NCBI GenBank assembly: GCA_037442205.1
Contig: JBBIQS010000090.1
Coordinates: 1 to 31,717 of the forward strand
DNA: 31,717 bases
Direction: 5' to 3'
From: JBBIQS01 sp037442205
GTDB lineage: Bacteria; Myxococcota; Myxococcia; Myxococcales; UBA5297
The translations under genes were made by a program, and so were the position numbers. Below, one piece after another: positions 17,696 to 24,823 of the stretch (position 1 is the stretch's first letter; the number at the start of each line of letters is the position of its first letter). The notes below the pieces were generated by a model, which saw only the letters and a list, made by a program, of their open reading frames with translations, had not been told where the DNA came from and did no database searches.

Positions 17696-20353
17696 CTAGC
17701 GGGTGAAGACGTAGACCGCGCCGCTGCCGGTGGCGGAGATGTCGTTCTGGGTGCCGTTGGTTCCGGTGGCGCTGCTGCGCTCGCCAGGAGAGCCGACTGC
17801 CAGGGTGTGGCCATCGCCGCTCAGCGCTGCGTTCTTCCCGAATTCAGTGTTGGCCCGGGTGTTCGAGGCCTTGAGGTAGGACTTGTGGGCCCAGGCCGTT
17901 CCGGTGCGGGTGAGGAGGTAGACCGCGCCGCTGCTGGTCGCGGAGTTGTCAGCCTGGTTGCCGTCGATTCCCGTGGCGTTGCTGTCCTCGGCGTTGGCTC
18001 CCACCGCCAGCGTGTTGCCGTCGGCACTCAACGACAGGCCGATGCCGAAGGAGTCATCGGCCTCGGTGTTGGAGGCCTTCACGTACGCCTGCTGTGTCCA
18101 GCTGGTCCCGCTGCGCGTGAAGACGTAGGCCGCACCGCTCCACAGGGCCGAGTCGTTGGCCTGGTCGCCGTTGATCCCGGTGGCGTTGCTGTCCTCCCTC
18201 CAGCTCGCCACCGCCAGGGTGCTGCCGTCCGCGCTCAGCGCCATGCTGTTCCCGAAGTTGTCGCCAGAGCCCATGTTGGACGGCTTCACGTAGGCCTGCT
18301 GGGCCCAGGTGTTCCCGGTCTTTGCGAAGACGTAGGCCGCGCCGTACTCCCACCCGTAGTCGCGGGCATTCTGGTTGCTGTTGATCCCGCTGGAGGTGCA
18401 GCTCTCCGCAGGGGCTCCGACCGCCAGCGTGCTGCCGTCGGCGCTCAACGCCACGGCGGTCCCGAACTTGTCGCCGCCGTGGCTGTTGCTGGCCTTGACG
18501 TAGACCTGCTGCGCCCAGGTCGTTCCGCTCCGGCCAAAGAGGTAGACCGCTCCGACCCACAGCGAGTTGGGGTCTTGGGTCTGGCTGCCGTTGATCCCGG
18601 TGGCGGCGCTGCTCTCTAGAGGAGCCCCGACCGCCAGCAGGTTGCCGTCGCCGCTCAGCGCCACGCTGGTGCCGAAGGCGTCGTTGGGGTCGGTGTTGGA
18701 GGCTTTCACGTAGGCCTGTTGGGCCCAGCTCGTTCCCGTTCGCGTGAAGACGTAGGCCGCGCCGCTGTCGGTGCCATAGCCGGTGTTGCTCTGGTTGCCG
18801 CCGACTCCGGTGGCGGTGCTGTCCTCGCCCGGCGCCCCGACCGCAAGCGTGTTGCCGTCCGAGCTCAGCGCCAGGCTGGTCCCGAACTTGTCGTTGGCCT
18901 CGGCGTTGGAGGCCTTGAGGTACGCCTGCTGGGTCCAATTTCCTCCGCTGCGGACGAAGAGGTAGACCGCGCCGCTGGCCGCGGCGGAGTTGTCGCTCTG
19001 GATCCCGTTGATTCCCACGTCGGAGCTGCTCTCGTTCGGCGCCCCGATCGCCATGGTGTTCCCGTCGGAGCTCAGCGCCACCACCGTCCCAAAGGCGTCG
19101 GAGGTGTCGGTGTTCGAGGCCTTCACGTACGCCTGCTGCGACGGCGCGGCCGGGGCGAGCGTCACCGCCACGGTGTAGGTCTTGGTCGAACCCGACTCGG
19201 CGTCGACTTTGACCGCGATCGAGGTCGGCGAGCTCCCCAGCGAGACCGACACCGCGGTCCCCGAGGTGGCCAGGTTGCCGTTGATGTGGATCGTCGCCCT
19301 GGTCGGCTGGGCCACCGCCGCGGTCAGCGACACGCTGGTGGTCCCGGCCGGCACCGACACCGCGTAGACGGTCTGGGACGCGGAAAAGACCAGCGCCCCC
19401 GGGGAGATCGACAGCGAGGAGAGGCTGGCGTCATCCCACTTGCAGCTTCCGGTCAGGCAGACCTCGCTGGCCGCGCAGGGAACCTGGGTCGGCGAGTAGT
19501 TGCAGCTCCCCTGGCTGCAGCTGCCCTGGGCCGAGTAGGTGACTTTGGTGGTGGCGTCGAAGCAGGAATTCGCCGGCGGAGTGTTGCAGCTGATTCCCGC
19601 GCAGGGATCGCCGTGGCAGACGTCGTTGGCGCAGCCGGCGGAGCAGGTCACCACGTGGGAGGCGTACTGGCAGGTCCCGGCGGAGCAGGTCCCGGGCGAG
19701 TTGTAGGCGGTGAAGCTGTTGGCCCCGGCGCAGGTGCCGGCGGGCGGGGTGTTGCAGGTCTTGGGAGTGCCGGCGCAGGTGCCGGCATGGCAGACGTCGC
19801 CGGTGGTGCAGGCGTCGCCGTCATCGCAGGCGGTGCCGGCGGCCTTGGGCTGGTAGCTGCAGGTGCCGCCGCTGCACGTCCCCACGTCCTGGTAGCAGGG
19901 GCCGGGGGGAGTGTTGCAGGTCATCCCAGCGCACGGATTGCCCGCCACCGCCTGGCCGAACAGCGGCACCGCCAGCTCGGGCGAGTTGGCGGCGTTGCTG
20001 CTCAAAAGCAGCCGCGCGGAGTGGGTTCCCTCGGCACTGGGGCGATAAGTCACCGTCAGCCGCCCGGTGGCGCCGGCCTCGACGTTCAGCGACTGCTGGA
20101 TCGCGAAGAAATGCGCGGCGCCGTCGCCGTTGATCGCCACCGTGCTGACCACCAGCTGGCCCTGGCCCTTGTTGAGCACGTTGATCGTCCGCTCCACCGC
20201 CGACGCGGGCGCGATCTTGCCGAAGTCGATGGTCAGCGGATCGACCTCGATGCTTGCCGCCCCGCCGCTGCCGGTGCCGGAGCAGCCGCTGAGCAGCGCG
20301 GCCATTCCGGCCAGCGCCGCCAGGGAGCGAATCCTTCGAGAAATGCGGTTCAT
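17696..20353 (-). CDS. Lipoprotein with ASH-like domain, cadherin-like sandwich and seven FG-GAP repeats
   Basis: The product has 885 residues. The signal peptide ends LLSGC (lipidated Cys24). The order is: ASH/HYDIN-like domain at about 35-135 (LTIDFGKIAPASAVERTINV to ELAVPLFGQA); Cys-rich region to ~312; a cadherin-like beta-sandwich (PF12733-type) at ~318-405 (SSLSISPGALVFSASQTVY); then seven FG-GAP/integrin-alpha-like repeats to the C-terminus. Each repeat reads QQAYVKASN....D.FG..VALS.DGNTLAVGA..E.S.ATGI.G.Q, with a final GAVY.FTR. Seven repeats make a complete integrin-like propeller. The N-terminal half is a clear paralogue of the RCC1 lipoprotein downstream (for example TTPPGPC and CSYQPK occur in both). 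It is probably a surface adhesion or binding protein. The start is set by the signal peptide; the ribosome-binding site is weak. Confidence 0.87.
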   Translation of the reverse strand: MNRISRRIRSLAALAGMAALLSGCSGTGSGGAASIEVDPLTIDFGKIAPASAVERTINVLNKGQGQLVVSTVAINGDGAAHFFAIQQSLNVEAGATGRLTVTYRPSAEGTHSARLLLSSNAANSPELAVPLFGQAVAGNPCAGMTCNTPPGPCYQDVGTCSGGTCSYQPKAAGTACDDGDACTTGDVCHAGTCAGTPKTCNTPPAGTCAGANSFTAYNSPGTCSAGTCQYASHVVTCSAGCANDVCHGDPCAGISCNTPPANSCFDATTKVTYSAQGSCSQGSCNYSPTQVPCAASEVCLTGSCKWDDASLSSLSISPGALVFSASQTVYAVSVPAGTTSVSLTAAVAQPTRATIHINGNLATSGTAVSVSLGSSPTSIAVKVDAESGSTKTYTVAVTLAPAAPSQQAYVKASNTDTSDAFGTVVALSSDGNTMAIGAPNESSSDVGINGIQSDNSAAASGAVYLFVRSGGNWTQQAYLKASNAEANDKFGTSLALSSDGNTLAVGAPGEDSTATGVGGNQSNTGYGTDSGAAYVFTRTGTSWAQQAYVKASNTDPNDAFGTSVALSGDGNLLAVGAPLESSAATGINGSQTQDPNSLWVGAVYLFGRSGTTWAQQVYVKASNSHGGDKFGTAVALSADGSTLAVGAPAESCTSSGINSNQNARDYGWEYGAAYVFAKTGNTWAQQAYVKPSNMGSGDNFGNSMALSADGSTLAVASWREDSNATGINGDQANDSALWSGAAYVFTRSGTSWTQQAYVKASNTEADDSFGIGLSLSADGNTLAVGANAEDSNATGIDGNQADNSATSSGAVYLLTRTGTAWAHKSYLKASNTRANTEFGKNAALSGDGHTLAVGSPGERSSATGTNGTQNDISATGSGAVYVFTR
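17699..19138 (-). repeat. Seven 207-210-bp tandem repeats encoding FG-GAP blades
   Basis: The QQAY-type codons recur with ends at 19138, 18931, 18721, 18511, 18301, 18094 and 17887, a period of 207 or 210 bases (69-70 codons). The last unit ends at the stop codon. Nucleotide similarity between units is high enough to permit recombination. A further fragment of the same repeat lies at about 15500-15680 in the start-less gene. Confidence 0.85.
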
Positions 20354-20436
20354 GGGCTTCCCGGGGTTGGTGAAAACGGCAAAGTCTCCGCCGTGCGGGC
20401 GGGTCAAGGGTCGATCGGCGGGTTGCGGGCAGGCGC

Positions 20437-20460
20437 GGCGAGGGATCAGGAGCCCTCGCC
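20437..20460 (-). other. Leader hairpin before the FG-GAP lipoprotein gene
   Basis: GGCGAGGG (20437-20444) and CCCTCGCC (20453-20460) form a perfect 8-bp stem around an 8-base loop. It lies 84 bases upstream of the FG-GAP lipoprotein start, probably in its leader. Regulatory role unproven. Confidence 0.4.
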
Positions 20461-20585
20461 CGGCCAGGAAGTGCCTAATAGTAAACGAAGCTCTCGAGCG
20501 GCGCATGGGGGTCGCGATTCCCACGGTCAACCTCCGGCTCTCGCGCCGGTTTCCGGCGCGGCAGCGCACCGGTTCCAATGGAGAT

Positions 20586-20627
20586 CGCCCGCCGCCGGCG
20601 CGTGAACGGGCGCGCCGGCGGCGGGCG
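20586..20627. terminator. 17-bp perfect inverted repeat in the long intergenic region
   Basis: The arms 20586-20602 and 20611-20627 are perfectly complementary over 17 bp around the 8-base loop TGAACGGG. It is one of the two strongest hairpins in the window. It lies between the VWGSS lipoprotein gene (ends 20866) and the FG-GAP lipoprotein gene (starts 20353), both on the minus strand. No T-tract follows on either strand. It is a candidate terminator, transcript-end stabiliser or mobile palindrome. Confidence 0.45.
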
Positions 20628-20750
20628 TCCCCGGGGAACGGACGCGCTGCAACCCGTCTATTGCGGGGAGGTGGCGGAATCCGTCACGGAAATGGCGCGG
20701 ACCAGGATTCCCCAGGGATCAAAGTCGCTTCACCGTGCCTTGCGAGAGGC

Positions 20751-20860
20751 GGATCCGCCTCCGGTCGGCCCGAGCGAAGGGCCGGAGGCCCGAGTCGAAG
20801 GCCCTTCGACCTCTGCCTCGACAAGCTCGGCATCCGCTCAGGGCGAACGGAGGCGGATCA
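20751..20860. repeat. REP-like nested palindromic element
   Basis: The 12-bp arms GATCCGCCTCCG (20752-20763) and its complement (20848-20859) bound the element. Inside is a near-perfect palindrome, GTCGAAGG-C-CCTTCGAC (20794-20810). The sequence CCTTCGAC...GCTCAGGGCGAACGG resembles the dispersed intergenic repeat with core CCTTCGAC.GCTCAGG.CGAACGG seen in many high-GC genomes (recollection, not searched). It ends 6 bases from the stop of the VWGSS lipoprotein gene and may cap its transcript. Confidence 0.6.
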
Positions 20861-20865
20861 ATCCT

Positions 20866-22053
20866 TCAATAGACGAGGTGGAGCACCGATTGGCCCAGGC
20901 CGCCGACCGCCCAGATGCCGGCGCTGGTGCCGCCGACGCCCGCAAGCCCGAAACTGGTGCCGCTGGCCACCAGCGACCATCCGAGGCCGTCGAAGTGGAG
21001 CAGGGTTCCGCTGGTTCCCACCGCCCAGACGTCGTCCTTGGCGCTGCCCCAGACCCCGCGCAGGCTCACGCTCTGGGCTGCTCCGCTGGCCACCAGGCTC
21101 AGCGAGTGCCCGTCCCAGTGGAGCAGGGTTGCCTGATCGCCCACGATCCAGACGTCATCGGGTCCGCTTCCCCAGACGCCATACAGCGTGGCGGAGCTCA
21201 CGTTCTCCCGCTTCGCCGTCCAAGCGCCGTCCCAGTGGAGGACGGTTTCCCACTCGCCGACCGCCCAGGCCTCGGTCGACGATGCGGCCCAGACGCCGTG
21301 AAAGAACTTGGCGCTCGGACGGGACGCGGTCCACTGCTGCCCGTCCCAGTGGCTAAAGGCGCCGAACCCCACCGCCCACACGTCCGTCGATGACGATCCC
21401 CAAACGTCCTCGAGGTGGTTCGAGGTCCCGCTGACCTCGCTCGACCAGCCCAGGCCGTTCCAGTGGAAGATCACCCCGTCCTCGCCGACCGCCCACACGT
21501 CGTTGGCCGCCGCTCCCCACACCCCGGTGAGCGGAACTGCGCTGCCGGTCGGCTTCTCGGACCACGCGCCGTCGTAGTGCAGCGAGCTGCCGACGTTTCG
21601 CACCGGCGCGCTCTGGTAGCCCACGGTCCAGACGTCGGTCGCGGAGAGGGCGAAGACGTCGTTCAGCGTCACATTCACCGGAATGGACTGGGTGCACGAG
21701 CCGGTCGAGCAGTCGGGAAGGGTCTTCTTGTGCCAGCAGACGTTGGGGACGGCGAAGCCGCAGCGGTCCCCGGCGGCGCAGGTCCCGCACAGCGCGGTGC
21801 GCGACTTGCCGCAGTTGTCGATCCCGGTGAATTGGTCGCAGTTCTTCTGCAGGCGGAGGCAGAACTGCTCGTCGGACTCGGGCACGCACGGGCAATCGGC
21901 GCCGCAACCGGCATCCGCTCCCACGCCGGCGTCCGATCCGACGCCTCCGCCGTCCGATCGGGGCGCGATCCCTCCGGCCTCGAGCACGCTTTCGCAGGAA
22001 AGCAGAGCGAGGCAGGCCAGAAGCGCGAGCACCTTGTCCGAGAGAAGGTTCAC
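20866..22053 (-). CDS. Lipoprotein with seven VWGSS/DVWAVG propeller-type repeats
   Basis: The product has 395 residues. It starts with GTG at 22053; GAAGG lies 6 bases upstream, inside the end of the preceding gene. The signal peptide ends LALLSC, a probable lipobox. An Asp/Gly-rich linker and a short Cys-rich segment (residues ~45-115) lead to seven repeats of about 40 residues. Their pattern is GVWG....DVWAVG..G...HWDG..W, and the array ends at the C-terminus. This family is common in myxobacterial exported proteins and is predicted to fold as a beta-propeller. Its function is unknown. It lies 10 bp after the periplasmic protein gene, so the two form an operon. It is a third kind of seven-repeat propeller next to the RCC1 and FG-GAP lipoproteins. 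Confidence 0.85.
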   Translation of the reverse strand: MNLLSDKVLALLACLALLSCESVLEAGGIAPRSDGGGVGSDAGVGADAGCGADCPCVPESDEQFCLRLQKNCDQFTGIDNCGKSRTALCGTCAAGDRCGFAVPNVCWHKKTLPDCSTGSCTQSIPVNVTLNDVFALSATDVWTVGYQSAPVRNVGSSLHYDGAWSEKPTGSAVPLTGVWGAAANDVWAVGEDGVIFHWNGLGWSSEVSGTSNHLEDVWGSSSTDVWAVGFGAFSHWDGQQWTASRPSAKFFHGVWAASSTEAWAVGEWETVLHWDGAWTAKRENVSSATLYGVWGSGPDDVWIVGDQATLLHWDGHSLSLVASGAAQSVSLRGVWGSAKDDVWAVGTSGTLLHFDGLGWSLVASGTSFGLAGVGGTSAGIWAVGGLGQSVLHLVY

Positions 22054-22063
22054 GGTTTGCCTT

Positions 22064-23119
22064 CTAATAGAGAGGCGCCTGTGCCGCTATCGACAGCCCG
22101 GCCGACAGCGCCGGGCTCGACCAGAGCAGGTCGTGCGAGAAGCTCTCCTGGACCCTCACCCGCGACAGCGCCACCAGCAGATCGCCGCGTACCAGGAGGG
22201 ACAGCCGCGAATAGATCGGCCATTCGAGCTGGAGCCGGGTGCCGCCGGCGGCGAACGGCGCGCTGACGACCGCCGCCGCGTCCAGATCGTGCCCCGAGGC
22301 GCGCATGAGCCCGGCGCCCAGCACCAGGCAGGTCGACAGCGACTGAAATCGGGCGCAGGGAACGACCGATCCCATCGCCAGCGACACGTCGACGAAGCCG
22401 GGGCCCACCGGAATCGCCCGGGGAAAGTCGGCCCTGGCTTCGATCGCGCCGGAGAAGACGGTGCCGCGCACCGCGACCTGGACCGTCGCGCCCCCGGTGG
22501 CGCCGGGCTCGGTCCCGATCGCTGCGATTGCGCCGGCGCTGGCCAGGATCTGGAACTTTTGGAGTTCCTGGCGCTCCTCGGGCATCGGCCGCGGGCTCTC
22601 GACCACCGGCGCTTGCTCCGCGGGCAGGGGATCTTGGGGCGGAGGCTCGGGAGTAGCCGGCGGCGGCTGCGGCGGGGCCTCGAAAGCAGGCGATTGCACC
22701 GGCTCGGGCTTGGGAGCGGGCGCCGCGGGCCGGGTGATGCTCAGCGGATCGATGGCGATGCAGATCGCCAGCTCCAGGGCCTCGACCAATTCGCGGCAGT
22801 CCTGGCGCGCGGAGCTCAGCTCCCGGCCTCCGAGCTTGGCGCCGCCCTCGCCCAGCAGCTCCATCCTGGCGCGCAATCCACCGCCGCGGGGCTCGATCGT
22901 GGCGCGCACCGTCCGCTTGGCTGTCTCGTCCCACGGCTCGTAGCCGAGCCGGGCGGCCACCGCGTCGCGGACGGCGCCCTCCTCCGGGCACTGGCCGGCC
23001 TGAGCGCCGCGGAGATAGGTGAACCGGACGGTGGGCTTGCCCTCGGCGAAGGCCGCTCCCGAGAGCAGCGCCGCGGACGATATCAGCAGGAGGGTCGCGC
23101 CAGTTGCCAGGGGTCGCAT
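22064..23119 (-). CDS. Exported protein of unknown function, divergent from the ECF sigma gene
   Basis: The product has 351 residues with a signal peptide ending GAAFA|E. The N-terminal domain (about 30-140) contains a conserved-looking CPEEGAVRDAVAARLGYEP segment and a second Cys in RQDCRELVEALELAICIAIDPL. A Pro-rich linker (~150-195) follows. The C-terminal ~150 residues are rich in alternating hydrophobic strands (GATVQVAVRGTVFSGAIEA, LQLEWPIYSRLSLLVRGDLL) and could be a small beta-barrel. I do not recognise a characterised family. Its position back-to-back with the sigma factor gene and 10 bp upstream of the VWGSS lipoprotein suggests a role in envelope sensing or in the sigma regulon (inference). 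The start at 23119 is chosen from the signal peptide; no strong ribosome-binding site is seen. Confidence 0.75.
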   Translation of the reverse strand: MRPLATGATLLLISSAALLSGAAFAEGKPTVRFTYLRGAQAGQCPEEGAVRDAVAARLGYEPWDETAKRTVRATIEPRGGGLRARMELLGEGGAKLGGRELSSARQDCRELVEALELAICIAIDPLSITRPAAPAPKPEPVQSPAFEAPPQPPPATPEPPPQDPLPAEQAPVVESPRPMPEERQELQKFQILASAGAIAAIGTEPGATGGATVQVAVRGTVFSGAIEARADFPRAIPVGPGFVDVSLAMGSVVPCARFQSLSTCLVLGAGLMRASGHDLDAAAVVSAPFAAGGTRLQLEWPIYSRLSLLVRGDLLVALSRVRVQESFSHDLLWSSPALSAGLSIAAQAPLY

Positions 23120-23275
23120 CGTGATGGGCCCGCCGCGGATTCGAGGCGCAGCGCGGGTCAATCTCGTTCAGAACGGGGTCGACGGTCAAACCCGCGCCGA
23201 AAAAGCGGCAAATTCCACGAGTTTCATGGCCGCCAGCCCAGGCTTCTGCCCGCGATCGCCTCGCCAGACCCCACC

Positions 23276-23305
23276 TTGACGCTGCCTCGCGCCGACAGAT
23301 AGCTT
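23276..23305 (+). promoter_or_regulatory. Candidate promoter in the divergent region before the ECF sigma gene
   Basis: TTGACG (23276-23281) is followed after 18 bases by TAGCTT (23300-23305), a TANNNT-type -10. This leaves a leader of about 210 bases before the sigma start. No clear ECF-type GAAC...CGTC pair was found in the 404-bp gap (23120-23523), and no convincing minus-strand promoter. Weak evidence. Confidence 0.3.
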
Positions 23306-23523
23306 CGTCGACGTCGAGCTGACCTGTTCTAGGGTGAGGCGCTCCAAGTACGGAGCGCCCGGCACCGCGAATCCGCCAAAGTTCGTTCGCCGGACGGCGC
23401 ATCTGCACTGCCAGCGGTGGCCAGCGCGGTTGCCGGCGGTCTTTCCTGACGGATTGACGGTGGACCCCGCAATGACCGGGCATGGCACGGTCGAGAACGC
23501 GGGCAAGAGGCGGAGGACTGAGG

Positions 23524-24024
23524 GTGCAGGAGATCTACCGTGCCGAGTTCGCCTACGTGTGGAACTCGCTCAGACGCCTGGGCGTGCGGCACGGCGATCT
23601 GCCCGACCTCACGCACGACGTGTTCGTGACCGCTTGGCGCCAGCGAAACGAGTTCGACCGCTCGCGGCCGGTTCGTCCTTGGCTCTTTGGAATCGCTTTT
23701 CGGGTCGCGGTGGGGAACAAGCGCCGCGCGGCCAGCACGCGAGAGGTGCTGGAGCAGCCGCCGGAGTCGGCGGACCTGGCCCTGGGCCCGGAAGAGCACG
23801 CCACGCGCAATCAGGACCGGCGTCTGGTCCTCCAAGCACTCCAGATGCTGGAGCTGGATCGCCGGGCGGTCTTCATCATGTTCGAGCTGCACGGCCACTC
23901 GATGCCGGAGATCTCCCAGGCCCTGTCGCTGCCGCTGAACACCGCCTACTCCCGGCTGCGATTGGCGCGCGCTGACTTCGCCAACGCCATCCGAACGCTT
24001 CAGGCGAAAGGAGGCGAGCGATGA
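23524..24024 (+). CDS. ECF-type RNA polymerase sigma factor
   Basis: The product has 166 residues, a normal length for an ECF sigma factor. Region 2 is at about 5-70 (EFAYVWNSLRRLG, DLPDLTHDVFVTAWRQ, RPVRPWLFGIAFRVA) and binds core polymerase and the -10 element. Region 4 is at about 105-160 (LQMLELDRRAVFIMFELHG, MPEISQALSLPLNTAYSRL) and binds the -35 element. GTG 23524 is preferred because GGAGG lies 7 bases upstream; ATG 23482 has no ribosome-binding site and would add 14 unconserved residues. The stop overlaps the start of the next gene (ATGA), the usual layout of a sigma/anti-sigma pair. It is transcribed divergently from an exported-protein gene. Confidence 0.92.
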   Translation: MQEIYRAEFAYVWNSLRRLGVRHGDLPDLTHDVFVTAWRQRNEFDRSRPVRPWLFGIAFRVAVGNKRRAASTREVLEQPPESADLALGPEEHATRNQDRRLVLQALQMLELDRRAVFIMFELHGHSMPEISQALSLPLNTAYSRLRLARADFANAIRTLQAKGGER

Positions 24025-24767
24025 AGCCCGACATCGAGCCCCTGTCGCCGGACCTCGAACAGCTCCTGAGAGCCGAGAAGGACTTCCCCGAGCCTCCCGC
24101 GGACGTGAAGGAGGCGGTCCTCGCCAAGTTCCAGGCCACCATCCAGGGCTCGGGCGGGTCGGGAGGCGAGGGAGGCTCCTCTTCCGGGCCTTCGTCGTCG
24201 CCCAACGCCGGGACGGGAGCTCTTCAGACGCTGGTGGCCAACCGCATCGTGTCGAGCGCGGTGATCTTCGCGCTCGGGACCGCCACCGGAGCCGGGCTGC
24301 ATGCCGCGCTGAGCGGCGAGCGCCCGCCTCCCGTCGCCCCCGCGCCGCCGAGCGCCGTTGCCCAGCAGCCTCCTCCGCCCCCGGTCGAGCCCCCGAGCCC
24401 GCCGCAGCCGGGGGTTGAACCGATTCCGCTCAAGGTTCCTCGGGTCGCGCAGCCCGAGCCGGCCAAAATGACGGCAAACAAGCTGTCGCCGGCCACGGCG
24501 CTGGCCGCCGAGCACGCTCTCGTCGAGCGTTCGCGCAACGCGCTGGCCCGGAGAGAGGCGCAGCTGGCGCTGGACGCGCTCTCCCGCCACGGCCGCGAGT
24601 TCCCGAATGGCCAGCTCGCCGAGGAGCGCGACGCGCTGTGGGTGCAAGCCCTGGTGCTGGCGGGGCAGGGCGCGCAGGCACGCGACAAGGCCGCTGAATT
24701 CAAGAGGAAGCATCCCGCGAGCATGCTCCAGCCCGCGGTCGACGCGGTTCTCGAGCAGGCGCCGTGA
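24021..24767 (+). CDS. Probable membrane anti-sigma factor
   Basis: The product has 248 residues. It is translationally coupled to the sigma gene (4-bp overlap) and has a strong AAGGAGG seven bases before its ATG. A short acidic N-terminus (about 1-45, DLEQLLRAEKDFPEPPADVK) would be cytoplasmic and could bind the sigma factor. A Gly/Ser-rich spacer is followed by one probable membrane segment at about 74-95 (IVSSAVIFALGTATGAGLHA). A Pro-rich periplasmic linker leads to a helical C-terminal domain resembling a TPR pair (RREAQLALDALSRHGREFP, then ALVLAGQGAQARDKAAEF). No zinc-binding ZAS motif is present. The anti-sigma role is inferred from gene order and topology; the sequence shows no diagnostic domain. 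Confidence 0.7.
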   Translation: MKPDIEPLSPDLEQLLRAEKDFPEPPADVKEAVLAKFQATIQGSGGSGGEGGSSSGPSSSPNAGTGALQTLVANRIVSSAVIFALGTATGAGLHAALSGERPPPVAPAPPSAVAQQPPPPPVEPPSPPQPGVEPIPLKVPRVAQPEPAKMTANKLSPATALAAEHALVERSRNALARREAQLALDALSRHGREFPNGQLAEERDALWVQALVLAGQGAQARDKAAEFKRKHPASMLQPAVDAVLEQAP

Positions 24768-24823
24768 CGGAAAAGGAGGGCAGGGCGCAATAGCCTCATC
24801 GAACGGCTCTCTAGGAGACGGCG

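Noticed and set aside
18719..20605. Plus-strand frame of over 600 codons opposite the FG-GAP gene
   Set aside because: Shadow of a repetitive high-GC gene; no motif or ribosome-binding site.
23482..23523. ATG at 23482 as sigma factor start
   Set aside because: No ribosome-binding site, Arg/Gly-rich extension; GTG 23524 has GGAGG seven bases upstream.
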